A stretch of 33,329 nt of DNA from an uncultured Lachnospiraceae bacterium (GCA_947630595.1 CANRIG010000033.1:1-33329); one strand, 5' to 3'. Positions 1-7,873 are shown, numbered from the stretch's first letter. Numbers and translations are program-made. Notes: a model not told the origin generated them from the sequence alone.

Positions 1-56
1 TTATTTTATAGGAATTTCCTGGGGTGTTTCAATTTTGGGGATGCTCGATGGCATAC

Positions 57-392
57 CTAATTGCAATCGTTACAGTTCAACATATCGAGCGTTTTCTGGA
101 GACGGAGGATTTCCTTTTCCACGGCGCTCTTTCTGGTTTCAAACAGTTCTTTTCTCTTTTCATAAGTAGAAGGCCCTTCGGCGGCCCAGTTCATAAACTG
201 TCTGATGTCCCGAATTTCCAGACCGGACGCTTTCAGGCATTCGATCACGCGGAGCGCCTCGATTTCGCGGCCGCTGAATTTGCGGATGCCGGACTGCCTC
301 TCCATTTCGGGAAAAAGTCCTTCCTTATCATAATAGCGCAGCGTGGAAACGGGAAGATGAAACATCTCCGAGACCTGACCGATTGTGTACAT
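57..392 (-). CDS. MerR-family transcriptional regulator (short form)
   Basis: DNA-binding regulator of the MerR family. Residues 2-40 form the winged helix-turn-helix (YTIGQVSEMFHLPVSTLRYY, then DKEGLFP), which is close to the family consensus. Residues 70-105 are a charged helix suited to the antiparallel dimer coiled coil. The start ATG has GGAGG nearby upstream (minus strand). At 111 residues it is shorter than usual: related proteins usually continue past the LQKTLDML segment, whereas this one stops after NCNDCN, so the C-terminal effector tail is missing or truncated. It is divergent from the alpha/beta hydrolase gene, and the intervening DNA holds a MerR-type promoter, so it probably controls that gene and itself. 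The inducer is unknown. Family assignment is secure; whether the protein is intact is not. Confidence 0.9.
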   Translation of the reverse strand: MYTIGQVSEMFHLPVSTLRYYDKEGLFPEMERQSGIRKFSGREIEALRVIECLKASGLEIRDIRQFMNWAAEGPSTYEKRKELFETRKSAVEKEILRLQKTLDMLNCNDCN

Positions 393-420
393 CTATTTTT
401 CCTCCAATTTTCAAAAAAGA

Positions 421-453
421 CCTTGACCTAAAGTCAGGTTCAGGTATTAGCAT
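421..453 (+). promoter_or_regulatory. MerR-type promoter/operator with 19-bp spacer
   Basis: A -35 TTGACC at 423-428 and a -10 TAGCAT at 448-453 are separated by 19 bp, the stretched spacing typical of promoters activated by MerR proteins. An imperfect inverted repeat CCTTGACCT (421-429) / AGGTTCAGG (436-444), 7 of 9 positions symmetrical, lies between the -35 and -10 elements, where MerR dimers bind and untwist DNA. It points at the hydrolase gene that starts at 510. Confidence 0.6.
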
Positions 454-509
454 ACACATTGTAACACAGACGATACCAAAACGCAATCACGGATCAGGAG
501 GTTTTTACG

Positions 510-1508
510 ATGAAAACAGAGGAACTTACCCTTACACAGGAATGGGACAAAACATTTCCCCAGAGCGATAAAGTGGATTACTGCAAGGTGACTTTTGCAA
601 ACCGCTACGGCATTACGCTGGCGGCGGATATGTACGCGCCGAAGGGTGTGGAGGGAAAACTGCCAGCCATTGCGGTCTGCGGCCCGTTCGGGGCAGTCAA
701 GGAGCAGTGTTCCGGGCTCTATGCGCAGACGATGGCCGGGCGCGGTTACCTGACGATCGCCTTCGACCCGTCTTTTACCGGCGAGAGCGGCGGGAATGTC
801 CGCTATATGGCGTCGCCGGATATCAATACCGAGGATTTCATGGCGGCGGTTGATTTCCTGTCCCTGTGCGATAAGGCCGACCCGGAGCGAATCGGCATCA
901 TCGGCATCTGCGGCTGGGGCGGCATGGCGCTGAACGCCGCCGCGCTGGACACCCGCATCAGGGCTACGGCGGCGATGACCATGTATGATATGACCCGCGT
1001 CAATGCCAAAGGCTATTTTGATTCCGAGGACAGCGAGGAAGCCCGCTATGAGAAGAAAGCCGCCATGTGCGCGCAGCGCCTGGAGGACCTCAAAAAAGGC
1101 GAATACAAGCCGGGAGGCGGCGTGGTCAATCCCCTGCCGGAGGACGCGCCGTTCTTTGTGAAAGATTATTACGATTATTATAAGACGCAGAGGGGTTATC
1201 ATCCCCGCTCTCTGAATTCCAACGGCGGCTGGAATGTCATCGGCTGCGAGTCCTTCATGAATCAGCCGATTCTCCGATACAGCAACGAGATTCGCTCAGC
1301 CGTGCTCATTGTCCATGGGGAGAAGGCGCATTCCTGCTATTTCGGGAAGGACGCTTACGCCGACATGATCAGGGACAGCAAATATACGGATAACAAGGAA
1401 CTGATGCTGATCCCGGATGCCGTCCACACCGATCTCTACGACGGCGGTGGGAAGGATGCCATTCCGTTTGACAAGCTGCAGAGCTTTTTTGAGAAGTATA
1501 TGAAGTGA
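510..1508 (+). CDS. alpha/beta hydrolase with cysteine nucleophile (dienelactone-hydrolase-like)
   Basis: Cytoplasmic alpha/beta-hydrolase-fold enzyme of 332 residues. The nucleophile elbow is GICGWGG with Cys134 where most esterases have Ser, as in dienelactone hydrolases and related YcjY/YafB-like groups. An N-terminal strand (VTFANRYGITLAADMYAP) and the DPSFTGESGG loop around residue 90 are typical of this branch. HGEKAHS near residue 270 and DAVHTD near residue 305 probably bring the acid and the catalytic His. No signal peptide. The start ATG is preceded by AGGAGG at good spacing. It is divergent from the MerR gene and followed by a strong terminator, so it is a single-gene unit. The substrate cannot be told; such pairs often respond to electrophilic or lactone-like compounds, but that is inference. 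Confidence 0.85.
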   Translation: MKTEELTLTQEWDKTFPQSDKVDYCKVTFANRYGITLAADMYAPKGVEGKLPAIAVCGPFGAVKEQCSGLYAQTMAGRGYLTIAFDPSFTGESGGNVRYMASPDINTEDFMAAVDFLSLCDKADPERIGIIGICGWGGMALNAAALDTRIRATAAMTMYDMTRVNAKGYFDSEDSEEARYEKKAAMCAQRLEDLKKGEYKPGGGVVNPLPEDAPFFVKDYYDYYKTQRGYHPRSLNSNGGWNVIGCESFMNQPILRYSNEIRSAVLIVHGEKAHSCYFGKDAYADMIRDSKYTDNKELMLIPDAVHTDLYDGGGKDAIPFDKLQSFFEKYMK

Positions 1509-1623
1509 TGTACGGATTACTGCCCGGAGGCGGGGACGCTGCATTTCGGCAATCGGACGGCAGTGTGTTACGGCTTCCGTCCCTGAGCGTACATAAGGCT
1601 CGGGTCTATTGCGAACAGAACAG

Positions 1624-1672
1624 TTGAGACTTGAATGCGGCATAGAATTCCGCATTTAAGCCTCAATTTTTA
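1624..1672 (+). terminator. Rho-independent terminator after the hydrolase
   Basis: A 17-bp arm at 1624-1640 pairs with 1650-1666 (core AATGCGG/CCGCATT, outer TTGAG/CTCAA, one mismatch and one wobble) around a 9-nt loop, followed by TTTTT. The T-run runs straight into the -35 box of the next promoter. Confidence 0.85.
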
Positions 1673-1701
1673 TTGACTTTTTATCGCTCCGCCGCTATAA
1701 T
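1673..1701 (+). promoter_or_regulatory. Sigma-A promoter of the AbiEi-like gene
   Basis: TTGACT (1673-1678), 17-bp spacer, TATAAT (1696-1701). It is followed by the inverted repeat at 1714-1743 and the gene at 1765. Confidence 0.8.
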
Positions 1702-1713
1702 AAATTTACTAAA

Positions 1714-1743
1714 CTATACAAAAATTATATTTAAATTGTATAG
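1714..1743. promoter_or_regulatory. Perfect 8-bp inverted repeat, likely autoregulatory operator
   Basis: CTATACAA (1714-1721) and TTGTATAG (1736-1743) are perfect inverted copies separated by 14 AT-rich bases. They sit just downstream of the expected transcription start and end 21 bp before the ATG. AbiEi proteins of known AbiE systems bind inverted repeats in their own promoter, so this is the natural autorepression site. Binding here is inferred. Confidence 0.55.
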
Positions 1744-1764
1744 AATAATGAACGGGGCGATGGT

Positions 1765-2358
1765 ATGAGCGAGAAGCTGAAAGAAATATTTGATCAGCAT
1801 GGCGGGCTTATGAGAACATCTGAACTCAAAGCGGCCGGTTATTATTACCAGAAAATGCAAAAACTGATTGAAGCTGGAAAAATTGAACAGGTGCGCCGCG
1901 GATATTATCAGTATGCTGGAGAAGATTCGTTTTCGGACATTCCAATCATAACAACGCTCTTTCCGGACGGCGTGCTGTGCATGGAAAGTGCGCTGGACTA
2001 TTATGGATACATGGATCGGACTCCGGCGGCATGGCACCTGGCGGTAGACAATAAGAGTACAAGGACAAGGTTCTACATTGATTATCCTGTTATCAAGCCG
2101 CATTTTATCCAGAGCGACCGTTACCGGGTGGGAATAGAGCAGGTCAGGATCGATGGAAAAACGGTCAGGATATATGACAGGGAGCGTACCGTCTGCGATC
2201 TGCTCCTTCATAGGAATAAAGTGGATGGAGAGGTTTTTAATCTGGCGATCCAGCGGTACATTCGTGATCCGGAGAAGACGGAAGCGAGGCTTATGAAGTA
2301 TGCAAAGCTGCTTCATGTCGAAAAAAAGGTACGGGAGGTGCTGGGGGTATGGCTGTAA
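1765..2358 (+). CDS. AbiEi-family antitoxin/transcriptional repressor (orphan)
   Basis: A 197-residue protein of the AbiEi family, the antitoxin and repressor of type IV AbiE toxin-antitoxin systems. Residues 1-50 form the N-terminal winged helix (LMRTSELKAAGYYYQKMQKL, then IRRGYY-like RRGYYQ). The remainder matches the family C-terminal region, including the MESALDYYGYMD helix and the IYDRERTVCDLLLHRNK motif. In AbiE operons the next gene, usually overlapping, encodes the AbiEii nucleotidyltransferase toxin. Here a terminator follows 27 bp after the stop and no nucleotidyltransferase lies downstream, so the antitoxin is an orphan. It has its own strong promoter and a dyad operator. It may be a stand-alone regulator, or it may neutralise a toxin encoded elsewhere. 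Confidence 0.85.
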   Translation: MSEKLKEIFDQHGGLMRTSELKAAGYYYQKMQKLIEAGKIEQVRRGYYQYAGEDSFSDIPIITTLFPDGVLCMESALDYYGYMDRTPAAWHLAVDNKSTRTRFYIDYPVIKPHFIQSDRYRVGIEQVRIDGKTVRIYDRERTVCDLLLHRNKVDGEVFNLAIQRYIRDPEKTEARLMKYAKLLHVEKKVREVLGVWL

Positions 2359-2384
2359 AAATGAAGTTCCATCCCCCAACTCAC

Positions 2385-2419
2385 ACCGGCGGAGCAGTGG
2401 GAGGCTGCTCCGCCGGTTT
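2385..2419 (+). terminator. Rho-independent terminator after the AbiEi-like gene
   Basis: ACCGGCGGAGCAG (2385-2397) pairs perfectly with CTGCTCCGCCGGT (2405-2417) around a 7-nt loop, followed by TT. The 13-bp GC-rich stem is strong; the T-tract is short. Confidence 0.8.
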
Positions 2420-2449
2420 CCGAATATATATGCCGCAAAGCATCCTGCT

Positions 2450-2839
2450 TTATAGTGCAAGCGCGAGCGTTTTGCCGCTTTTCTGGTATTTGCGGCAGGT
2501 GATGCCGGCGGAATGAAAGCGGTTGATGATTTTAAGGGAAGACAGGGAATCCGAAACGCCGTCTTCGTCATATATCAGCGTATGGATATTGGAATGAAGA
2601 ATTTTGGACGCAGTATCCATATCGGGGAATTTTGTCGTATACATCCGGATGTCCGAATCCGTTTCGTCGGACAGCGGAAGCGCGCCGGAGATTTCTGATC
2701 CGATCAGCATGATCTGGTCGTCCTGGTCAACGAGGCAGATGGCTGCGTGGGGATTCCCGTCATACTGCATGCCGGCGATTCTGGCTATCATCATATAGTA
2801 TTCGTCTTTTGTCATTTCATTGGTTCTGTTTCCTTTCAT
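2450..2839 (-). CDS. Hypothetical protein, 129 residues
   Basis: Unrecognised soluble protein. The ATG at 2839 was preferred because GGGAGG lies at ideal distance upstream on the minus strand; the open frame extends 10 codons further without a better site. The sequence is acidic with no signal peptide or membrane segment. It includes AICLVDQDDQIMLIGSEISG in its first half, which looks like alternating beta strands, and a basic C-terminal segment (CRKYQKSGK). Stand-alone on the minus strand and not part of a neighbouring operon. A possible -10 TACAAT lies about 40 bp upstream, with a weak -35. Codon use agrees with a real gene. No function can be offered. Confidence 0.6.
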   Translation of the reverse strand: MKGNRTNEMTKDEYYMMIARIAGMQYDGNPHAAICLVDQDDQIMLIGSEISGALPLSDETDSDIRMYTTKFPDMDTASKILHSNIHTLIYDEDGVSDSLSSLKIINRFHSAGITCRKYQKSGKTLALAL

Positions 2840-3088
2840 TTTGTATTCCTCCCGTAAAAGCAAGGTCAATGGTTCTCAGGCCTATTGTAGCACCAAAAAC
2901 CGGTTTTGCGTAATAAAAATTGAAAAAAATGTATATAAATTCAAATAATATATACTTTGATGCAAATCGTTTGTGTTGTCTTTGAAAAATCTTTGCTGTA
3001 TTTTAAAATTGAGTAAACAGATTTGCAGGGGAAATACAGGCCCCGGCGCTGCCTGGCTGCCGCCGCCAAAGCCGTTTTGATCTGCATA

Positions 3089-3116
3089 TTGACAATTTTC
3101 CCGTATGAAATATAAT
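3089..3116 (+). promoter_or_regulatory. Consensus sigma-A promoter for the HAD gene
   Basis: Perfect TTGACA (3089-3094), 16-bp spacer, perfect TATAAT (3111-3116). The untranslated leader that follows (about 3123-3184) is very GC-rich with repeated CCGCC/GGCGG elements (CGCCGCGCCC and GGCAAGGCGGCGG) able to fold, and may hide the start site. Confidence 0.85.
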
Positions 3117-3184
3117 TCACTATAGAAGCCGCCGCGCCCCGCCTGCGGACGTTTCGCCTGTTTTGCGCGGCAAGGCGGCGGCCG

Positions 3185-3940
3185 GTGAGAGAGGATGAGA
3201 ACAGATTGATCGATACCGTATTGTTTGACCTTGACGGCACGCTGCTGCCGATGGATCAGGACGAATTTGTCCGCGGCTATTTTGGCCTGCTGGTGAAGAA
3301 GATGGCCCCTTACGGCTACGAGCCGCAGAAGCTGATCGACGCGGTCTGGTCGGGGACGGAAGCGATGGTGCGCAACGACGGCAGCCGCAGCAACGAGATC
3401 GCGTTCTGGGAGCGGTTTTCGCAGATTTACGGGCGGGATATGAGCGGCGACATCCCGCTGTTTGAGGAATTTTACCGGGTGGAATTTCAGGGCGCGCAGG
3501 CGTGCTGCGGCTTCAATCCGCAGGCGGCGGAGACGGTGCGCTGGCTGCACGGCCTTGGCATGCGCGTGATACTGGCCACCAATCCGATCTTTCCGGCGAT
3601 TGCGACCGAGAGCCGCATCCGCTGGGCCGGACTTGCGCCGCAGGATTTTGAGCTGTACACCACCTATGAAAACATCGGCTGCAGCAAGCCGAATCCGGCC
3701 TATTACCGCGAAATCATCCGGCGGCAGGAGCTGAATCCCGCGGCCTGCCTGATGGTGGGCAACGATGTGGGCGAGGATATGGTTGCCGCCGCGACGGGGA
3801 TGCAGGTCTTTCTGCTGACCGACTGCATGATCAATAAGGAAGAAAAGGACATTTCGGTTTACCCGCACGGCGGCTTCGGCGAATTGCGGGAGTTTGTGGC
3901 GAAAAACCGGGGCTGCGCTATTGACGGAAGCGCGGTTTGA
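3185..3940 (+). CDS. HAD-superfamily hydrolase (phosphatase)
   Basis: Haloacid-dehalogenase-type phosphatase of about 250 residues. Motif I is VLFDLDGTLLP (Asp15 nucleophile, Asp17), motif II is the Thr in VILATNP, motif III is the Lys in CSKPNP, motif IV is GNDVGEDM with the Mg-binding Asp pair. The segment between motifs I and II is a helical cap (type C1). The start is uncertain: GTG at 3185 has only a GC-rich upstream region, while an in-frame TTG at 3206 has GAGAGGA about 11 nt before it and would put the first motif at the usual place. It is 91 bp before potA, so it could be co-transcribed, but any relation to transport is unproven. Substrate unknown; the phosphoglycolate-phosphatase-like branch is most similar by motif. 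Confidence 0.88.
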   Translation: MREDENRLIDTVLFDLDGTLLPMDQDEFVRGYFGLLVKKMAPYGYEPQKLIDAVWSGTEAMVRNDGSRSNEIAFWERFSQIYGRDMSGDIPLFEEFYRVEFQGAQACCGFNPQAAETVRWLHGLGMRVILATNPIFPAIATESRIRWAGLAPQDFELYTTYENIGCSKPNPAYYREIIRRQELNPAACLMVGNDVGEDMVAAATGMQVFLLTDCMINKEEKDISVYPHGGFGELREFVAKNRGCAIDGSAV

Positions 3941-4031
3941 TGATAGAATTACTACTAATTTGCTGGGAAATCTATGAAAATGATGGAAATGTGATGCCCA
4001 AATTTGTTCTGGAAAGGTCTGAGTACATAGA

Positions 4032-5120
4032 ATGGAAGAAAAAGAAAGACCAGTCGTTCTGGAATTGAAGAATGTGACCAAGAGCTTCGGCGGCACGGAG
4101 GTGCTGAACGGAATCAGCCTGCGCGTGCGCGAGGGAGATTTCGTCACGCTGCTGGGTTCGTCGGGCTGCGGCAAGACGACGACGCTGCGGATTATCGCCG
4201 GGCTGGAGACGCCGGACAGCGGCGAGGTGCTGCTGGAGGGGCAGCCCATGGGCGCGAAGGCGCCGGAAAAGCGGAACGTCAACACGGTCTTCCAGAATTA
4301 TGCACTATTTCCGCATATGAATGTATATAACAACATCGCCTACGGGCTGAAAATCCGCGGCGTATCCAAGCCAGAGATCCGGGAGCAGGTGACGCGGATG
4401 CTGGAGCTGGTGCAGCTGGAGGGCTTCGAGAAGCGCATGCCCTCGGAGATGAGCGGCGGCCAGCGGCAGCGCGTGGCGATTGCGCGGGCGCTGGTCAACA
4501 ACCCCAAGGTGCTGCTGCTGGATGAGCCCCTGGGCGCGCTGGACCTGCAGCTTCGCCGCCAGATGCAGCTGGAGCTCAAGCGGCTGCAGAAAAAGCTGGG
4601 GATTACGTTTATCTATATCACGCACGATCAGGAGGAAGCTATCAACATGTCCGACGTGATCGCGGTGATGCGGGACGGGCGCTTTGAACAGACGGGCAGC
4701 CCGGCCGAGATTTACGACACGCCGCGCACGAGCTATGTGGCCAGCTTTGTGGGTTCGGCCAATGTGCTAAGCGGCACGGCGGCTGCGGTGTCGGAGGACG
4801 AGGTGGTGCTCAGCCACCGGTGCGGGACGATGGTCTGCAAGCGCGGCGGCTATCCGATTCGGGAGGGCGACCGCCTGACGCTGGCGGTGCGCAGCGAGAA
4901 CATCGGCATCTGGCGCGAGCAGAAGTCGCAGCAGGCGCTGCGGGCGGTGATCACCGAGAAGAGCTTCGTCGGCGGGATGCTGCGGATTGCCGCGGCGCTT
5001 GAGGACGGAGAGGAGATCATCATCAGCCGTCACGGCATCAACTTCGACCTCGCCATCGGCGAGCCGGTTTATCTGGAATGGCCGGCCCAGTCGGCGGTCT
5101 TCGTGGACATGGAGGATTGA
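4032..5120 (+). CDS. potA: PotA-type ABC transporter ATPase
   Basis: ATP-hydrolysing subunit of a spermidine/putrescine-type importer (CUT/PotA subfamily, 362 residues). Walker A GSSGCGKT at 42-49, Q-loop VFQNY at 87-91, signature SGGQR at 141-145, Walker B LLLDEP at 161-166, followed by the switch His in ITHDQEE. Residues from about 245 form the C-terminal TOBE-like regulatory domain. It is the first gene of a tightly packed potABCD set: three bases separate its stop from potB. The ribosome site upstream is poor (AAGG about 14 nt away), so its translation may be weaker than that of potD. Function as an importer ATPase is certain; the imported substrate is not. Confidence 0.93.
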   Translation: MEEKERPVVLELKNVTKSFGGTEVLNGISLRVREGDFVTLLGSSGCGKTTTLRIIAGLETPDSGEVLLEGQPMGAKAPEKRNVNTVFQNYALFPHMNVYNNIAYGLKIRGVSKPEIREQVTRMLELVQLEGFEKRMPSEMSGGQRQRVAIARALVNNPKVLLLDEPLGALDLQLRRQMQLELKRLQKKLGITFIYITHDQEEAINMSDVIAVMRDGRFEQTGSPAEIYDTPRTSYVASFVGSANVLSGTAAAVSEDEVVLSHRCGTMVCKRGGYPIREGDRLTLAVRSENIGIWREQKSQQALRAVITEKSFVGGMLRIAAALEDGEEIIISRHGINFDLAIGEPVYLEWPAQSAVFVDMED

Positions 5121-5123
5121 CGG

Positions 5124-5978
5124 ATGAAAAAGAAAAACCGCTGGGGGCTGTGCGTGGCTCCGCTGTATCTGTTCACGCTGCTGTTTGTCCTGGGGCCGAT
5201 GATCTACATGGTAGCCATCAGCTTTGCCGTTGACAACGGCGACGGGCACGGCTTCTTCTGGCAGTTTACCGTGGAAAATTATACAAAGATGACTGATCCG
5301 GTCTATCTGCAGTGCTTTACGCAGTCGTTCCGGCTGGCGTTTTCGACGACGCTGCTGGTGATGCTGCTGGGCTATCCGTTCGGCTACTTCATGGCGAAGC
5401 TGTCTGAGCGGGGCAAAAAAACGATGATGTTCCTGATTATGGTGCCGTTCTGGACCAGCTCGCTGCTGCGCCTGTACGGCTGGATTATCATCCTGCAGGC
5501 GAAGGGCGTCATGAACGGGGTGCTGATGAAGCTGGGGATTCTGGAGCGGCCGCTGAAGATTCTGTATTCGTATCCGGCGGTGCTGATCGGCATGGTCTAC
5601 GCGCTGCTGCCGTTTATGATTCTGGCCGTGTATTCGAGCGTGGAAAAGATGGACTGGTCGCTGGTGGAGGCGGCGCGCGATCTGGGGGCTTCCCCGGCGC
5701 GGGCGTTTCTGACCGTGACGTTCAAACTGACGCTGCCGGGCCTGCTGTCCGGCGTGATTCTGACATTTGTGCCGTCCATGGGCCTGTTTTTCATCGCGGA
5801 CATCCTCGGCGGCAATAAAATCGTGCTCGTGGGCAGCCTCATCCAGGATCAGCTGACCCGCGGCAGCAACTGGCCGTTTGCGGCGGCTCTGGCGGTCATC
5901 CTCACGGTGCTGACCAGCCTGATGATTTTTCTCTACCGGAAAATCACGCATGTCAAGGATCTGGAGGGAATTTTCTGA
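5124..5978 (+). CDS. potB: PotB-type ABC permease
   Basis: Inner-membrane permease of 284 residues with about six transmembrane helices, the first at residues 9-30 (LCVAPLYLFTLLFVLGPMIY). The cytoplasmic EAA coupling motif reads LVEAARDLGASPARAFLTVT near residue 180, the form typical of PotB/PotC rather than sugar permeases. The ATG has GGAGG 8 bases upstream that lies inside the end of potA, indicating translational coupling. Its stop overlaps the start of potC (ATGA-type). Partner of potC, with which it forms the heterodimeric pore energised by PotA. Confidence 0.92.
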   Translation: MKKKNRWGLCVAPLYLFTLLFVLGPMIYMVAISFAVDNGDGHGFFWQFTVENYTKMTDPVYLQCFTQSFRLAFSTTLLVMLLGYPFGYFMAKLSERGKKTMMFLIMVPFWTSSLLRLYGWIIILQAKGVMNGVLMKLGILERPLKILYSYPAVLIGMVYALLPFMILAVYSSVEKMDWSLVEAARDLGASPARAFLTVTFKLTLPGLLSGVILTFVPSMGLFFIADILGGNKIVLVGSLIQDQLTRGSNWPFAAALAVILTVLTSLMIFLYRKITHVKDLEGIF

Positions 5979-6751
5979 TGAAAAAGAAACGGTTTCCGGG
6001 TTCCAAACTGTATCTGGCGCTGATTACGCTGATTACCTACCTGCCGATTGCGGTGGTGGTGGTCTTTTCATTTAACGATTCCAAGCTGCCGGTGGCCTGG
6101 AAGGGCTTTACGCTCCACTGGTATCAGGTGCTTTTGCAGGATCACGCCCTGATCGAGGCTTTGCGCAACAGCATCGTCCTCGGCGTGGTCAGCTGCGCGT
6201 TCGCGGCGGTCATCGGAACGCTGGGCGCAATCGGCATGGCCCGCGTGAATTACCGGAGCAAGGGCATGATGGAATATCTGTCGACGGTTCCGATCATGGT
6301 GCCGGAGATTATCCTCGGCATGGTGTTCATGGCCTTTTTCTCGCTGCTGAACCTGCCGTTCGGTATGGTGACGCTGGTGATCGCGCACACGGCGTTCTGC
6401 ATTCCCTACGTGTTTACAATGGTCAAGGCCCGTCTGGTGGGCATCGACCCCTCGCTGGAGGAGGCGGCCCGCGACCTGGGCGCGTCGCCCGGGCGCACGT
6501 TCTGGGACATCACTTTGCCGCTGATCATGCCGGCGGTGGCCTCCGGCTGCCTGCTGTCGTTCGCCATGTCGTTCGACGACGTGGTGATCAGCATTTTTGT
6601 TAACGGACCGAAGCTGTCCACGCTGCCGATCAAGGTTTACACACAGCTGAAAACCGGCGTCACGCCGGAGATCAACGCGCTGTGCACGATTATCCTGGCG
6701 GTCGTGGTGGTGGTACTGGTTGTAGCCGCGCTGCTGCGGCGCCGGAAATGA
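5978..6751 (+). CDS. potC: PotC-type ABC permease
   Basis: Second membrane subunit, 257 residues, about six transmembrane helices. N-terminal helix LYLALITLITYLPIAVVVVF, then the FNDSK motif usual in PotC. The EAA loop is LEEAARDLGASPGRTFWDIT at about 160-180. It ends with a helix followed by a short RRRK basic tail. Start overlaps the potB stop by one base, and GGAGGG lies in the end of potB. Pairs with PotB to make the channel. Confidence 0.92.
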   Translation: MKKKRFPGSKLYLALITLITYLPIAVVVVFSFNDSKLPVAWKGFTLHWYQVLLQDHALIEALRNSIVLGVVSCAFAAVIGTLGAIGMARVNYRSKGMMEYLSTVPIMVPEIILGMVFMAFFSLLNLPFGMVTLVIAHTAFCIPYVFTMVKARLVGIDPSLEEAARDLGASPGRTFWDITLPLIMPAVASGCLLSFAMSFDDVVISIFVNGPKLSTLPIKVYTQLKTGVTPEINALCTIILAVVVVVLVVAALLRRRK

Positions 6752-6804
6752 TACGGCGCCAGTGGATGTGCGGAAACAATAGATTTAATTGAAGGAGGAA
6801 AACA

Positions 6805-7839
6805 ATGAAGAAAAAAGTATTTGCAATTGCTCTGGCGGCAGCCGCGGCGCTGACCATGACGACCGCAGTTCACGCGGAAGACAACGACGAACTGGTTTTG
6901 TTTACCTGGGAAGCGATGTTCCCGCAGGAAGTGCTGGACGCTTTCACCGAGCAGACCGGCGTCAAGGTGATTTATTCCAATTTTGACACCGACGAGACGA
7001 TGCTGGAAAAGCTGGCGCAGGCCGAAGGCGGCGATTACGACGTGATCGTTGCCGACGATTACATCATCGAGCAGGCGGTGCAGGCGGGCCTGGTGAGCGA
7101 GATCGACCGCGATGTGGTCACAAATTTCGGCAACATCAACCCGCTCTACCAGGGGCAGTTCTATGACCCCGAGGATAAATATACCGTACCGTACGGCGCG
7201 GGCATCCCGCTGATCGTCTACGATCCGACGCTGACGGACGTGGAAATCAAGGGCTACAGCGACCTGTGGAACCCGGAGCTGGCCGATTCCGTGGCCATCA
7301 CCGCAAACTACCGCGTCATCAACGGCATCACCCTTCTGTCCATGGGCAAGTCCATGAACGAGGAGGACGTGAGCGTGATCGAGGAAGCGGGCCAGAAGCT
7401 GCTGGAGCTGGCTCCGAACATCCGCCTGATTCAGGACGACAATACGCAGGATTCCCTGCTGAACGGCGAGGCTTCCGCCGCGTTCCTTTACACCTCCCAG
7501 GTGACCTCCGTGCTGGCTGAGAATCCGGACCTCGAGGTCGTGTATCCGGAGGAGGGCCTTGGCTTCGGCATCATGGGCGCGTTCGTCCCGTCGGCGGCTC
7601 CGAACGCGAAGGCGGCCATGGAGTTTTTGAACTACCTTCTGGAGCCGGAAGTGTTCGCACAGTGCATGGATTACATCGGCTACTACAATACGTGCAGCGC
7701 TGCGGACGATCTGGTCAACCCGGATCTGGTGGTGCCGGATTCCGTGACCAAGGGCGAGATCATCCAGAACGTATCCGCGGAGGCCGACGAGGCCTATAAC
7801 AAGAACTGGACCGAGTTCAAGGCAGCCTGCGGACAGTGA
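6805..7839 (+). CDS. potD: PotD-type extracellular substrate-binding protein, ligand uncertain
   Basis: Periplasmic-type binding protein of 344 residues that delivers ligand to the PotBC pore. The signal peptide is residues 1-24, with a type I cleavage motif (VHA before EDN) and no lipobox Cys. The fold matches PotD throughout: FTWEAMFPQEVLDAFTEQTG, VIYSNFDTDETM, YDVIVADDY, NFGNINP, VPYGAGIP, SDLWNPE. By eye against E. coli PotD from memory, the polyamine contacts are largely not kept: Asp168 becomes Asn, Glu171 Val, Asp257 Met, Trp255 Gly, Trp229 Tyr. The ligand may therefore not be a polyamine. AAGGAGG precedes the ATG at optimal distance, fitting the higher level needed for a binding protein. 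Followed by a terminator hairpin. Confidence 0.88.
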   Translation: MKKKVFAIALAAAAALTMTTAVHAEDNDELVLFTWEAMFPQEVLDAFTEQTGVKVIYSNFDTDETMLEKLAQAEGGDYDVIVADDYIIEQAVQAGLVSEIDRDVVTNFGNINPLYQGQFYDPEDKYTVPYGAGIPLIVYDPTLTDVEIKGYSDLWNPELADSVAITANYRVINGITLLSMGKSMNEEDVSVIEEAGQKLLELAPNIRLIQDDNTQDSLLNGEASAAFLYTSQVTSVLAENPDLEVVYPEEGLGFGIMGAFVPSAAPNAKAAMEFLNYLLEPEVFAQCMDYIGYYNTCSAADDLVNPDLVVPDSVTKGEIIQNVSAEADEAYNKNWTEFKAACGQ

Positions 7840-7873
7840 GGCTTGGCTGATTAGAAAAAGATGAACCGATCAA

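Noticed and set aside
4767-5951. Long minus-strand open frame opposite potA/potB
   Set aside because: Composition is almost entirely Arg/His/Gln/Ala, typical of an antisense shadow; both plus-strand genes are clear family members.
4032-6751. Idea that the PotA-type ATPase serves the two sugar importers
   Set aside because: PotA pairs with PotB/PotC-type EAA loops encoded directly beside it; sugar permeases normally use the MsmX/MalK subfamily.
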